From positions 66,341 to 110,414 of the forward strand of contig JAPHRK010000035.1 of assembly GCA_026196105.1 (NCBI GenBank): a stretch of DNA of 44,074 bases, written 5' to 3'. Under the pieces are notes generated by a model. It worked only from the letters and a program-made list of their open reading frames with translations, was not told the DNA's origin and made no database searches. Shown piece after piece: positions 1-7,935 of the stretch (position 1 is its first letter; each line of letters starts with the position of its first letter). Source of the DNA: Rhodospirillales bacterium. Lineage in GTDB: Bacteria > Pseudomonadota > Alphaproteobacteria > Rhodospirillales > JAPHRK01. A program made the position numbers and the translations under genes.

Positions 1-202
1 CATTGATGACTTTGATGGCACTGTTTTTGCGCAAACGCTTCATCACGCTGGGAATCAAAGCAGGCCCCTGCCCGCCCAAACGACCAACTCCATGGCAAGA
101 TAGACAATGCTCTTCATAGAGCTTTCCAGCGTCCATCTCGGCAGCTTGGCTCGCCAAGGGAAAAATGATTGCGGCCACAAATAAAGATTTCACCAATTTC
201 AT
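1..202 (-). CDS. nirN: NirN-like c-type cytochrome, N-terminal part (cut by window edge)
   Basis: Only the first 67 residues are inside the window; the gene continues past position 1. The start ATG is at 202. Residues 1-21 form a Sec signal peptide ending Ser-Gln-Ala-Ala, and C33-L-S-C36-H37 is a CXXCH heme c site, so the product is an exported cytochrome c. In the canonical nir order the gene after nirJ or nirE is nirN, a periplasmic protein with a c-heme domain followed by a d1-type propeller, which acts as dihydro-heme d1 dehydrogenase in the last step of heme d1 synthesis. The gene starts 15 bases after nirJ stops, so it is in the same operon. The propeller domain is not visible, so a second small NirC-like cytochrome is possible. 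The assignment to NirN rests on gene order. Confidence 0.72.
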   Translation of the reverse strand, partial: MKLVKSLFVAAIIFPLASQAAEMDAGKLYEEHCLSCHGVGRLGGQGPALIPSVMKRLRKNSAIKVIN

Positions 203-217
203 AACTTACACCCCACC

Positions 218-1357
218 TTATAAGCCAATTTCAGCATCGGTTAAATAACACCCCGGATCTTCCGCCCAGGCATCTCCCGTCGTACGTTCAGCGCGAACTC
301 TCGTATTACCGTTACAAATCGCTTGATATTTACAGTCACCACAGCGCCCTTTTAGGAGCCGAGGGCGTTGTTTTAGACCTGCCATTAATGGATTAGATAC
401 ATCAGACCAAATCTCTGAGAATGGGCGGTCTTTGACATTACCAAGGGTATGATGGCTCCACATGGTATCTGGATGCACATTACCCCGGTTATCAATATTT
501 GACACATTCACACCAGTAGCGTTTCCACCCCACTGGATGAGCTTTTGCTCCATGTGCTCAGCATGTTCTGGATGGTGCTTTTTGATCCACTGCAGCATGA
601 ACACCCCATCGGCGTCATTGTTTCCAGTGACATATTCCCGCTCAATGCCCGCCCGTTGAGCCTTAAGGCTCCGTTCAAACATCACTTCCATGGCATCGCG
701 GGTCATGGAGAAGAAGGCATCATCTTCTCGCGCTGCATTTCCACGCCCAGCATAATTAAGATGAGAGAGATAGAATTTATCAACTTCTAGCTCATCCATC
801 AGGTCGAGCATCTTGGGTAACTCTTCTGCATTGTCCTGAGTCATCGTGAAACGCAAGCCAACCTTAATCCCAGCGTCTTGGCACAGCTTGACCCCTCGGA
901 CAGCGGCATCATAAGCCCCTTCCATCACGCGGAACTTATCATTTGTCGCTCCAATGCCGTCGATGCTGACACCAACGTAATTGTAATCCATGGCGACAAT
1001 ATCACCGATATTATCTTCGGTAATTTTCGTACCATTTGAAGAGAGGGCGACATAGAACCCCATATCTTTGCCGCGTTTTGAAATCTTGAATATATCAGGG
1101 TGTAGCAGTGGTTCACCGCCTGAAAGAATTAAAACAGGAACGCGAAAACTCTTTAGGTCTTCCATCACCGTGAACAACTCTTCCGTTTCCAACTCACCAC
1201 TGAAATCTTTGTTCGACGACGACGAATAACAATGCTTGCAGCCAAGGTTACATTTCCTCAGCAAATTCCAGATAACAACAGGCCCAGGAGGATTGCGGAA
1301 CGGTTTTACAGGAGTTGGATTATCAATCTCACGAATAAACTGTGATAGACGAAACAT
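218..1357 (-). CDS. nirJ: Radical SAM heme d1 biosynthesis protein NirJ
   Basis: The 379-residue protein has the radical SAM cysteine triad C36-X3-C40-X2-C43 following a V-I-W-N-L strand, and a C-terminal SPASM-type cysteine cluster (CGDCKYQAIC followed by a distal Cys). NirJ installs the oxo/propionate changes on rings A and B of the 12,18-didecarboxysiroheme intermediate during heme d1 synthesis. It acts in the cytoplasm. An open frame continues upstream to 1522 but overlaps nirH. The ATG at 1357 is preceded by AAGGA and gives the usual NirJ N-terminus, so I use it. It lies 13 bases after the nirH stop. The family and role are well established and the call is firm. Confidence 0.95.
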   Translation of the reverse strand: MFRLSQFIREIDNPTPVKPFRNPPGPVVIWNLLRKCNLGCKHCYSSSSNKDFSGELETEELFTVMEDLKSFRVPVLILSGGEPLLHPDIFKISKRGKDMGFYVALSSNGTKITEDNIGDIVAMDYNYVGVSIDGIGATNDKFRVMEGAYDAAVRGVKLCQDAGIKVGLRFTMTQDNAEELPKMLDLMDELEVDKFYLSHLNYAGRGNAAREDDAFFSMTRDAMEVMFERSLKAQRAGIEREYVTGNNDADGVFMLQWIKKHHPEHAEHMEQKLIQWGGNATGVNVSNIDNRGNVHPDTMWSHHTLGNVKDRPFSEIWSDVSNPLMAGLKQRPRLLKGRCGDCKYQAICNGNTRVRAERTTGDAWAEDPGCYLTDAEIGL

Positions 1358-1370
1358 AAGCTTAGTATCC

Positions 1371-1850
1371 TTACTTCTTCCCGCCCAATCGCAGGCCAGT
1401 TTTCTTAAGTATCTTAGTACTGAACAAAACCATATGACCTTGGTTATGCTCGCCAAGAACTTCAGCAATTTGCTCAACCCCTGCCTCTGCCGTTTCCTTA
1501 TCCTTACCGTGAACCATGGCAAAAATATTGTAGGGCCAATCGGGTAAATGGCGGGGCCTTAAGTAACTATGGGTAACGCAATCTAAAGCGCCAATCTTTT
1601 TTCCTAATTCACGGGCTTTTTCATCAGGTACGTTCCAGGTAGTCATGCCGTTGAACTTGTAACCAAGAGCATAATGGTTAGGCACCAAGCCGATACGCCT
1701 GATCATGCCGTTTTCTAGCATGGCTTCCATACGCTTAATCACTTCGGCTGAAGAAATCTCAACAATTTCCCCAACAGCTTCATAAGGTTTGGCAACGAGG
1801 GGGAGGCCGCCTTGAGTTGCTAGGACAATTTTACGATCAATTTCATCCAT
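1371..1850 (-). CDS. nirH: Siroheme decarboxylase subunit NirH (AsnC/Lrp-like)
   Basis: The 159-residue protein has an N-terminal winged-helix AsnC-like domain and the AhbB/NirL/NirH signature RPRHLPDWPYN followed by A-M-V-H-G. NirD, L, G and H together remove the ring C and D acetate groups of siroheme to give 12,18-didecarboxysiroheme. The frame could begin at a TTG at 1859 overlapping the nirG stop. I prefer ATG 1850 because GAGG lies 10 bases before it and only 1 base before the TTG. The fourth of four related subunits in a row, it is called NirH by position, directly before nirJ. H and L are close relatives, so the letter could be argued, but the family is not in doubt. Confidence 0.9.
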   Translation of the reverse strand: MDEIDRKIVLATQGGLPLVAKPYEAVGEIVEISSAEVIKRMEAMLENGMIRRIGLVPNHYALGYKFNGMTTWNVPDEKARELGKKIGALDCVTHSYLRPRHLPDWPYNIFAMVHGKDKETAEAGVEQIAEVLGEHNQGHMVLFSTKILKKTGLRLGGKK

Positions 1851-1855
1851 AGAAC

Positions 1856-2323
1856 TCAAGCCTCAAACTTGAGTTCAACAAAGAACTCTTCTTCTTTAGG
1901 CATATTATAAACCTTATACCCCGTCACCTCTTCAATTTCACCGACAACTTCATCAATGCGTTCCGGCGTTTCTGTGGCTAAAACAAACCACATATTTAAG
2001 GCGTGTTGGCGCTCATAATTATGAGCGACTTCAGGAAATTTATTCACTTTTTCAACGACTTCATCAAAATACTCAGGAGGAATTTTCATTGCGGCCAAAG
2101 TCAAACCACCGCCCATACGCTCGGCATGATAAAGTGGCCCAAAGCGGGTAAGAACACCTTCATCAAGAAGCCGTTTGATGCGTGTAATAGTTTCATCTTC
2201 AGACAATCCAACCACCGCGCCAACAACAGCAAAGGGGTTTTCACAGAGCGGAAAACCACCTTGATAAGCATTGATCAAAGCCCGGTCTTTGTCGTCGAGT
2301 AGATGGGTTTTATCTTCTCTCAT
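1856..2323 (-). CDS. nirG: Siroheme decarboxylase subunit NirG (AsnC/Lrp-like)
   Basis: The 155-residue protein carries the AhbA/NirD/NirG signature H-N-Y-E-R-x-H-A-L-N-M-W-F-V in its C-terminal half and an AsnC-like helix-turn-helix at the N-terminus. It pairs with a NirH/NirL-type partner in the siroheme decarboxylase of the heme d1 pathway. The start at ATG 2323 follows the nirL stop by 4 bases; an open frame extends to 2398 inside nirL but is unlikely to be used. No strong ribosome binding site is visible, which fits translational coupling to nirL. The stop overlaps the alternative TTG start of nirH. Confidence 0.9.
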   Translation of the reverse strand: MREDKTHLLDDKDRALINAYQGGFPLCENPFAVVGAVVGLSEDETITRIKRLLDEGVLTRFGPLYHAERMGGGLTLAAMKIPPEYFDEVVEKVNKFPEVAHNYERQHALNMWFVLATETPERIDEVVGEIEEVTGYKVYNMPKEEEFFVELKFEA

Positions 2324-2327
2324 AGAT

Positions 2328-2819
2328 TTATTGCGATGCGGCCATGCCGTACCGCGCTCCTCGTTGTTTAAAGCGTCGACCGCTAAATAATACGTCACGA
2401 TTGATGTCTTCTAGTCCACAATCTTTCACCAGCTGCGCCGCCTGTTCCAAAACTGCTTCGCGCTCTTTGCCATGAATCATACAAAACAAACTATATGGCC
2501 AATCGGGGAGACGCCGAGGGCGTCGATAACAAAGAGTGACAAAATCGTAAGAACTAAATTTCTCAGCGATTTCTTCAATACGGTCATCAGGAATATCCCA
2601 GACGCACATGGCATTAGCTTTGTAGCCTAATTCATGGTGACGGACGACAACACCAAAGCGCTTGATTGTGCCTTCTGAACAAAGATCAGCTAGACGGAGG
2701 ATAACTTCTTCCTCACTCAAACCAATTTGACGACCAACTTCTTCGTAAGGACGGGAAATAATAGGGAGACCCTTGGCAACAATTCCCACCAACAGTTTGT
2801 CTGTATCACTTAGTTCCAT
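2328..2819 (-). CDS. nirL: Siroheme decarboxylase subunit NirL (AsnC/Lrp-like)
   Basis: The 163-residue protein has the AsnC-like N-terminal fold and the AhbB-type signature RRPRRLPDWPYS followed by C-M-I-H-G-K. The two subunit types alternate along this operon (D, L, G, H), as expected for two related heterodimers. It starts at ATG 2819 and overlaps the end of nirD by 10 bases, indicating coupled translation. In Paracoccus and others NirD and NirL are fused into one chain; here they are separate, as in Pseudomonas. The sequence likens these subunits to transcription factors, but the conserved signature and gene neighbourhood point to the enzymatic role. Confidence 0.9.
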   Translation of the reverse strand: MELSDTDKLLVGIVAKGLPIISRPYEEVGRQIGLSEEEVILRLADLCSEGTIKRFGVVVRHHELGYKANAMCVWDIPDDRIEEIAEKFSSYDFVTLCYRRPRRLPDWPYSLFCMIHGKEREAVLEQAAQLVKDCGLEDINRDVLFSGRRFKQRGARYGMAASQ

Positions 2820-3262
2820 TTGATTTTGAATCCCAAGTCAAGATGGAATCCTTTAAGCATGGGAAGGTTGAGCACTTTACAGCCCGTTTTTTCTTCAATT
2901 TCAGCAAGGGTACGATCTACCCCTTCTGGATCATCTGCGGTAACCACGAACCATAGATTAAAAGCATGTTCACGTTCATAGTTGTGATTTACTTCTTTAA
3001 AATCACTAACGATTTTTGCCACCGACTCGAGAGTTTCTTCAGGCGCAGAAAGAGCGGCTAAAGTGCTAGCCCCGACACTGTGAGGCTTAAAAACCGCCCC
3101 AATACGACTGATTGTCCCAGTTTCACAAAGTGCCTGAAAAATTTCTAAAACCTCGCCTTCGCTTACCCCTAAATCTTCAGCAATATCAGCATAAGGGGTT
3201 GCGCTAAACGGAAAGTCTCGCTGATATTCTTCTAGGAGGCGTTGCTTAAGGTCTTCGTCCAT
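2810..3262 (-). CDS. nirD: Siroheme decarboxylase subunit NirD (AsnC/Lrp-like)
   Basis: The 150-residue protein shows the AhbA/NirD signature H-N-Y-E-R-E-H-A-F-N-L-W-F-V and an N-terminal winged-helix segment. It is the first of four siroheme decarboxylase genes that follow nirF. A longer frame reaches 3442 within nirF, but ATG 3262, 7 bases after the nirF stop, gives the normal family N-terminus and is used here. Its stop overlaps the nirL start by 10 bases. The product is cytoplasmic and works with NirL, NirG and NirH on siroheme derived from NirE-made precorrin-2. Confidence 0.9.
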   Translation of the reverse strand: MDEDLKQRLLEEYQRDFPFSATPYADIAEDLGVSEGEVLEIFQALCETGTISRIGAVFKPHSVGASTLAALSAPEETLESVAKIVSDFKEVNHNYEREHAFNLWFVVTADDPEGVDRTLAEIEEKTGCKVLNLPMLKGFHLDLGFKIKWN

Positions 3263-3269
3263 ATAAGTT

Positions 3270-4451
3270 TTACAAACCAATTTTATGGGCACGATTGGTG
3301 AAGAAAATACCACTCGGGCGTTTTGCTTCAAAATGCCCGAGACGCTCAAAGGTCGAGGTATCATAAATATCCACTCGATTAGCGTCACGCACTGACATCC
3401 ACACCTTATCTCCACGTGGTGTGAACTCCATGTGAAGAACACCTTTGCCTGGTTTTAAGGTTTTGATGACTTTCAAAGTCTCCACATCAATGACCTGGAT
3501 AGTATCGTTGTGGGGCAGAGCAAAGTTGACCCAAATGTATCTACCATCTGGTTGGCCCATGGCAAAGACAGGTTGCCCATGAATAGGAACACGGCCGACT
3601 TCTTCCCACGTGCGGCGGTTAACTACCAAGAGTTCATGTCGGCCAATAGCAGGAAGGAAGGCAAGATCATCAGCCACAGCCCATCCTTCTAGATGAGGCA
3701 TTTTATAGACTGGCAAAGCTTTTTCGCCTTTGCCATAACCTCCAAGGATTCGTTTTACGCCTTTATCCGTGTGCCAGAGATCAAGAAGAGAAAGACCATC
3801 TTCACCGAAAAGGCCAGAAATATAATAACGGCCTTCTGGCGTGATAAGCCCATCATAAGGCTGGGTGCCAGTATCCCGGTATTTGGTAATTTTTGGTGTT
3901 CTGCCTTTTGAAAAATCAAGGGACCAGATCTCGCCCGCATCATAAAGGCCATATACAAATTTATTACCAGGTGCATCAACCAAACCAACGGTTTTTGAAC
4001 CTTTTGTCTCGCCAGCTTCTTTGGCTGGAACATCGGCAACTAGATCAAGAGTTTTAGAATCAAAAACCTTAACACCACCGGGTTTATAGTTAGAAACCGC
4101 AACTAAACTACCGTCTTGCGAGATCGCCCCGCCAATTGAGTTGCCGCCTTGAATAACCCGACCAACAATCTTGCGAGTTAGAATATCAACCTTGGTCAAT
4201 CCACCATCACGGCCAAAGATATAGGCATACCGTTCGTCACGAGAATAAACAGCCGAGGCATGGCTTAGGTCACCTAAACCTTCGATTCGGCCTAATGATT
4301 TACCTACCGAATGGTCGACGATTAAAATAGAGCCATCAGTACGTTCTATAACCAACCCCATATCGCCTGTACCGCGCAATCCTTCGTGGACACAGCCACT
4401 GAGCAGGAGAGCAAAGAGGGTTAATACATAGGGGCGAAACTTAACCATCAT
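3270..4451 (-). CDS. nirF: Heme d1 biosynthesis protein NirF, predicted lipoprotein
   Basis: The 393-residue protein starts with a short hydrophobic stretch and a clear lipobox L-S-G-C with Cys20, so it should be anchored at the periplasmic face of a membrane. The rest is made of repeated beta-strand segments like the eight-bladed d1 propeller of NirS and NirN (for example repeats with A-Y-I-F-G-R-D-G and V-W-M-S-V-R-D). No heme c motif is present. NirF is essential for heme d1 formation, probably acting late with NirN and as a partner of NirS. The start is ATG 4451 in a tandem ATG-ATG, overlapping the nirC end by 11 bases. Confidence 0.93.
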   Translation of the reverse strand: MMVKFRPYVLTLFALLLSGCVHEGLRGTGDMGLVIERTDGSILIVDHSVGKSLGRIEGLGDLSHASAVYSRDERYAYIFGRDGGLTKVDILTRKIVGRVIQGGNSIGGAISQDGSLVAVSNYKPGGVKVFDSKTLDLVADVPAKEAGETKGSKTVGLVDAPGNKFVYGLYDAGEIWSLDFSKGRTPKITKYRDTGTQPYDGLITPEGRYYISGLFGEDGLSLLDLWHTDKGVKRILGGYGKGEKALPVYKMPHLEGWAVADDLAFLPAIGRHELLVVNRRTWEEVGRVPIHGQPVFAMGQPDGRYIWVNFALPHNDTIQVIDVETLKVIKTLKPGKGVLHMEFTPRGDKVWMSVRDANRVDIYDTSTFERLGHFEAKRPSGIFFTNRAHKIGL

Positions 4452-4791
4452 AGTCTTTGCCTTTTCTTATGAGCTTAATTAAATAGTGGACTTCATCCTG
4501 GGAAAACAGAGGTTTCCAAGATGGCATAGGCGTACCTGGAATACCGTTCATAATTACATCGAAGAGGGTTTCATCATCGGTTTCGGCAACAGTCTCTGGT
4601 GTCAATGGAGAACCAAGCCCCCCTTGACGGGTAAGTCCATGACATGACCCACAGTCTTGTTCCAGAAAATATGCTAATTCTGACTTGCGTTCATCAGAAA
4701 GTTCCGCTTTCGCAGAAACAGGCGCAAAAAGCGCTAAGGACAGGATGGCAACACAAAGCCATGTCCTTGAGGACAGGCAGAAAATTTTCAT
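4441..4791 (-). CDS. nirC: Periplasmic cytochrome c NirC
   Basis: The 116-residue protein has a signal peptide ending near V-S-A-K-A (residue 29), one heme c site C47-G-S-C50-H51 and a likely axial Met89 in G-T-P-M-P. NirC is a small class I cytochrome c that can accept electrons in heme d1 maturation or donate to NirS. It starts 20 bases after the nirE stop and overlaps nirF, so it belongs to the heme d1 operon. Length and placement before nirF match NirC of Pseudomonas. Confidence 0.9.
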   Translation of the reverse strand: MKIFCLSSRTWLCVAILSLALFAPVSAKAELSDERKSELAYFLEQDCGSCHGLTRQGGLGSPLTPETVAETDDETLFDVIMNGIPGTPMPSWKPLFSQDEVHYLIKLIRKGKDYDG

Positions 4792-4811
4792 TTTATATTT
4801 TACTCGGCTTA

Positions 4812-5591
4812 TTAACCAACGATTCTTAAACCACCATCAGCATCTTCAAGGGCAGGGTTCAATTGTTTTGCCAGGGTAACAACTTTACCGACGATAAACA
4901 GAGTTGGTGGCTTGAAGCCTTCAACACGAACCCGCCCCTCAAGATCAGACAGGGTTGTTATACAGCAACGCTCGTCTTCAGTGGAGCCTTTTTCTACAGC
5001 AGCAACCGGAGTGTCTCCAGGGAGCCCTGCGGCTATCAGGTTAGACGTAACTTCACCAATGGTGCCAAGCCCCATATAGATAACAAGTGTTGTATCCGGA
5101 TCAGCAAGGCTTTTCCAATTGAGGTCTAACTCACCATTGTTCCGGCTATGACCAGTTACAAAACGCACACTTTTGGCGAGGCCACGGTGCGTTAGAGGAA
5201 TCCCTAGTGAACTCCCACAACCCATTCCAGCCGTAATACCAGGGATAATTTCAAATTGGATACCATGTTCAGCAAGAAATAGTGCTTCTTCACCACCGCG
5301 GCCAAAAACAAAAGGATCACCACCTTTTAAGCGGACAACTTTGCGCCCTGACAGAGCCACTTTGACCAACATTTCATTAATTTCATCTTGGGAGACATAA
5401 TGTCGCCCAGGCGCTTTTCCAGCATAGATGCAGCTCGTTCCCTTAGGGATAAGCTTGAGAATACCTTCAGAAATCAAACGATCAAGAATGACAACTTCTG
5501 CTTCTTGCAAAAGACGAACAGCCTTCACGGTCAATAGTTCCGGGTCTCCCGGACCACCTCCGACCAAATGTACGTTGATGCCCTTGCTCAC
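4812..5591 (-). CDS. nirE: Uroporphyrinogen-III C-methyltransferase NirE
   Basis: The 259-residue enzyme uses S-adenosylmethionine twice to turn uroporphyrinogen III into precorrin-2, the entry point of heme d1, siroheme and cobalamin. The SUMT fold is shown by the N-terminal V-G-x-G-P-G-D-P-E-L-L-T loop and the V-R-L-K-G-G-D-P-F-V-F-G-R-G motif. It lacks the CysG dehydrogenase/chelatase domain. The start is a GTG at 5591 preceded by GGGGAG 6 bases upstream. It is the first gene of the heme d1 operon, so it is called nirE rather than cobA. An FNR/NNR-type box lies 114 bases before the start. Confidence 0.92.
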   Translation of the reverse strand: MSKGINVHLVGGGPGDPELLTVKAVRLLQEAEVVILDRLISEGILKLIPKGTSCIYAGKAPGRHYVSQDEINEMLVKVALSGRKVVRLKGGDPFVFGRGGEEALFLAEHGIQFEIIPGITAGMGCGSSLGIPLTHRGLAKSVRFVTGHSRNNGELDLNWKSLADPDTTLVIYMGLGTIGEVTSNLIAAGLPGDTPVAAVEKGSTEDERCCITTLSDLEGRVRVEGFKPPTLFIVGKVVTLAKQLNPALEDADGGLRIVG

Positions 5592-5704
5592 AGCAACTCC
5601 CCTTTATGCCGAGCTCCTTTAACTTAAAAGGAGTCTAAAAACACTGTTCCGCGTCATACCACGGGCCGTAGACATCGCATAGCATTGCCTCCGGATTACT
5701 CACA

Positions 5705-5718
5705 TTGATGTTGGTCAA
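5705..5718. promoter_or_regulatory. FNR/NNR-type box before nirE operon
   Basis: The site reads TTGAT-GTTG-GTCAA inside a longer inverted repeat CATTGA/TCAATG. Its centre, 5711.5, lies about 42 bases upstream of a possible minus-strand start near 5669, served by an extended -10 element TG-C-TATGCG (TATGCG at 5676-5681). That is the class II position for FNR-family activators. The box matches the E-xx-S-R recognition helix of the two regulators encoded at 13.7-15.2 kb. The transcription start is inferred. Confidence 0.75.
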
Positions 5719-5822
5719 TGTTTCACCTAGGCCTTATTAGGGACATCCCTTATATAAAAGTCAAAAGTAAAAATCTACCAAATGTACTTTATACTACTGA
5801 TTGCTTTGTATCGACCTCTTTT

Positions 5823-5853
5823 TAACCAAACACCTATTTTTTAGCCAAACACC
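5823..5853. repeat. Imperfect direct repeat TARCCAAACACC, 19-base period
   Basis: TAACCAAACACC (5823-5834) and TAGCCAAACACC (5842-5853) are spaced by 19 bases, close to two helical turns, so both copies would face the same side of the DNA. They sit midway between the two FNR-type boxes. This could be a binding site for a second regulator, or chance in AT-rich sequence. Confidence 0.4.
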
Positions 5854-6004
5854 GATTCTACCAAAAATAATAATGAATCAGCCTGAAAAAACCAATATGT
5901 ATCCGGTTCCAGTACATTATTCGTTCAAAGTTGGCTAAATAAAAACCTTGGGAAGTCTCCGGTTTAACCCAACATAGGGTTTCCCTGTAGATGTTTGGGA
6001 AAAT

Positions 6005-6018
6005 TTGACCAAAGTTAA
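6005..6018. promoter_or_regulatory. NNR/DNR-type box before nirS
   Basis: TTGAC-CAAA-GTTAA, which read on the other strand is TTAAC-TTTG-GTCAA, matches the TTAAC-N4-GTCAA form known for Paracoccus NNR. The centre at 6011.5 is about 42 bases before a predicted start near 6054, which follows a weak -10 element AGTAAT at 6042-6047. This is the classic class II activator arrangement and leaves a leader of about 115 bases before the nirS ATG. Confidence 0.8.
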
Positions 6019-6168
6019 GGTGGACCTGTAGGCTCGCGAGTAGTAATTTGTGGACGTTGTTCCTTGAGCGTACGCAAGCCGTCGAGACTCTTAGGTTTTT
6101 ATGTTTGCATGTATTCAGGAAATGACATGAGATTAGCGATCTATTTTAATTTTGTGGGGGCATACTTT

Positions 6169-7779
6169 ATGAAGAAAGTAGCACTTACCGGCGCCTTGTT
6201 TGGCTTGGCTGCCGGCCTAACTCTAGGAACCGGGGCCGCAGCACTTGCTGCAGAACCAACTCTATCCAAAGAAGCTTTTGAAGCATCAAAAGAGCTATAC
6301 TTCCAGCGTTGTGCTGGTTGTCACGGTGCTCTGCGTAAAGGCGCTACAGGTAAGGGCCTGTTGCCTGAAGAAACAAAGAAACTCGGTCAGAAGCGTCTTG
6401 AAAAGATCATTACGCTCGGTACCGAAGGTGGCATGAACAACTTTGATGATATTTTCACCAAAGACCAAATCAGAGATATGTCTACCTATATCCAAATGGA
6501 TCCTCCTCAACCACGTGAAATGTCAATCGCTGACATGAAGAAAACTCACAAGGTTTATGTGGATCCTTCCAAATACCCAACCAAGCCAATGCATGGTCGG
6601 AACTGGGAAAACTTCTTCGTCGTTATCTTGCGTGACGCAGGTAAAATGGCTGTCATTGATGGCGATACCAAAGAAGTTATCACCAAAATTAACTCTGGTT
6701 ACGCTGTTCACGTGACCAAAGAATCTTCCGATGGTCGTTTCTGGTACACCATTGGTCGTGACGGTAAAATGACCAAGATCGATCTCTGGATGGATCCTCC
6801 TCAAACCGTTGCTGAAACTCAAATTGCATACGATGCTCGTGACGTTGCTGTTTCCCACTATGGTAAGTGGAAAGACAAATACGTTATCGGTGGCGGCTAC
6901 TGGCCTCCTCACTTCGTTATCCTTGACGCTGTAACCATGGAACCTATGAAAGTTATTTCTACCCGTGGTGTTAACGTAGACGGCGTATATGTAAACGAAG
7001 CTCGTGTTGCTGCTATTTACAATACACCTACCGCTCCTACCTGGATCGTAGCTGTTAAAGAACTTGGCCAACTTTGGCAGGTTGATTACTCCGATATCGC
7101 TAACCTGCGTATCGAACAAATCGACAGCCACAAGTTCCTTCACGATGGCTTCTTCGATCCAACCTTGCAGTACTTCCAAATTGCAGCTAACGCTTCTAAC
7201 CGTATGGAAATCATGGACGCAACCAACCGTAAGTTTGTTGCTTCTATCGAAACCGGCAAGATGCCTCACCCAGGACCAGGTGCTAACTGGATTGATCCTA
7301 AGTGTGGACCTGTTGGTGGTACTGTTCACCTCGGTGAAGGTATGATCACAGCTTGGGGTAACGATCCTAAAGGTAATCCTGACAAAGCTTGGAAAATCTG
7401 CTACAAAACAGCTACCGATGGCGCTGGCCTGTTTATTCGGACCCATCCGAACAGCCCATACGTCTTTGCTGACCAAACCAAGCACCCTGAGCCTGAAGTA
7501 CAACAGTCTATCAAGGTTCTTGATAAGAAAACCGGCAAAATCGTTAAAACCATTAGAGTTACAGAGCGTGAAAAATCTGTTGCTGTACACCAAGAGTTCA
7601 ACAAAGACGGCACCGAAGTTTGGGTTTCCGTTTGGGCTCGTGGCGGTAAGAAAGACTGGTTGAACGGTGAAATCGTAGTTTATGATGTGAAAACTCTTAA
7701 AGAGATCAAACGCATCAAAAACCTCGAAACACCTACTGGTAAGTTCAACGTTTGGAACCGGAAAAAGCACATAACCTAA
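6169..7779 (+). CDS. nirS: Cytochrome cd1 nitrite reductase NirS
   Basis: The 536-residue periplasmic enzyme reduces nitrite to nitric oxide. It has a signal peptide ending A-L-A-A (residues 1-28), a cytochrome c domain with C48-A-G-C51-H52 and likely axial Met89 in G-G-M-N-N, and an eight-bladed heme d1 propeller. His181 in G-Y-A-V-H aligns with the proximal d1 ligand; His325 (F-L-H-D-G) and His367 (P-H-P-G-P-G-A-N) align with the two active-site histidines. The start is ATG 6169, with GGGGG placed before it; an in-frame extension to 6064 has no ribosome binding site. A strong terminator follows, so the gene is probably transcribed alone. All key residues are present and it should be functional. 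Confidence 0.98.
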   Translation: MKKVALTGALFGLAAGLTLGTGAAALAAEPTLSKEAFEASKELYFQRCAGCHGALRKGATGKGLLPEETKKLGQKRLEKIITLGTEGGMNNFDDIFTKDQIRDMSTYIQMDPPQPREMSIADMKKTHKVYVDPSKYPTKPMHGRNWENFFVVILRDAGKMAVIDGDTKEVITKINSGYAVHVTKESSDGRFWYTIGRDGKMTKIDLWMDPPQTVAETQIAYDARDVAVSHYGKWKDKYVIGGGYWPPHFVILDAVTMEPMKVISTRGVNVDGVYVNEARVAAIYNTPTAPTWIVAVKELGQLWQVDYSDIANLRIEQIDSHKFLHDGFFDPTLQYFQIAANASNRMEIMDATNRKFVASIETGKMPHPGPGANWIDPKCGPVGGTVHLGEGMITAWGNDPKGNPDKAWKICYKTATDGAGLFIRTHPNSPYVFADQTKHPEPEVQQSIKVLDKKTGKIVKTIRVTEREKSVAVHQEFNKDGTEVWVSVWARGGKKDWLNGEIVVYDVKTLKEIKRIKNLETPTGKFNVWNRKKHIT

Positions 7780-7805
7780 GTGCACATCACATAAAATAAG
7801 GAACA

Positions 7806-7838
7806 GGCGGGTATGATGGATTTCATGCCCGCCTTTTT
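7806..7838 (+). terminator. Rho-independent terminator after nirS
   Basis: An 11-base-pair stem (GGCGGGTATGA with TCATGCCCGCC, one G-U pair) with a six-base loop is followed by five T. It lies 27 bases after the nirS stop and separates nirS from the NapC-fusion gene. Confidence 0.92.
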
Positions 7839-7860
7839 CTCAAATATATTTTTAAAAGAA

Positions 7861-7904
7861 ACTAATTCATTTTGTAATTTTGACTAATTCGTTTTGTAAT
7901 TTTT
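7861..7904. repeat. 22-base tandem repeat before the NapC-fusion gene
   Basis: ACTAATTCATTTTGTAATTTT (7861-7881) is repeated as ACTAATTCGTTTTGTAATTTT from 7883, with one base changed. The AT-rich pair sits between the nirS terminator and the ribosome binding site of the next gene and may contain its promoter or an upstream activating element. Confidence 0.6.
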
Positions 7905-7935
7905 GTTCGTCGTAATCTTCCGGGGGGAAGTAAAA

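Larger units (their letters stand above)
5592..6168. other. nirE-nirS divergent intergenic region (577 bases)
   Basis: This spacer separates the divergent nirE operon and nirS. It holds two CRP/FNR-type palindromes (5705-5718 and 6005-6018), each placed suitably for one of the two promoters, an imperfect direct repeat at 5823-5853, and AT-rich DNA in the middle. Only very short open frames are present (for example a 21-codon one at 5873-5938 without a ribosome binding site), so I see no gene here. In-frame codons before nirS from 6064 lack a ribosome binding site. Confidence 0.8.

Noticed and set aside
1371-3262. Four AsnC/Lrp-like genes as transcription factors
   Set aside because: They alternate the two AhbA/AhbB signatures and lie between nirF and nirJ, so they are siroheme decarboxylase subunits.
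5873-5938. 21-codon plus-strand open frame in the nir intergenic region
   Set aside because: No ribosome binding site and no similarity to known leader peptides; likely chance.
6523-7785. 420-codon minus-strand open frame opposite nirS
   Set aside because: It is the antisense shadow of a highly codon-biased gene. The product has no recognisable fold and no ribosome binding site.
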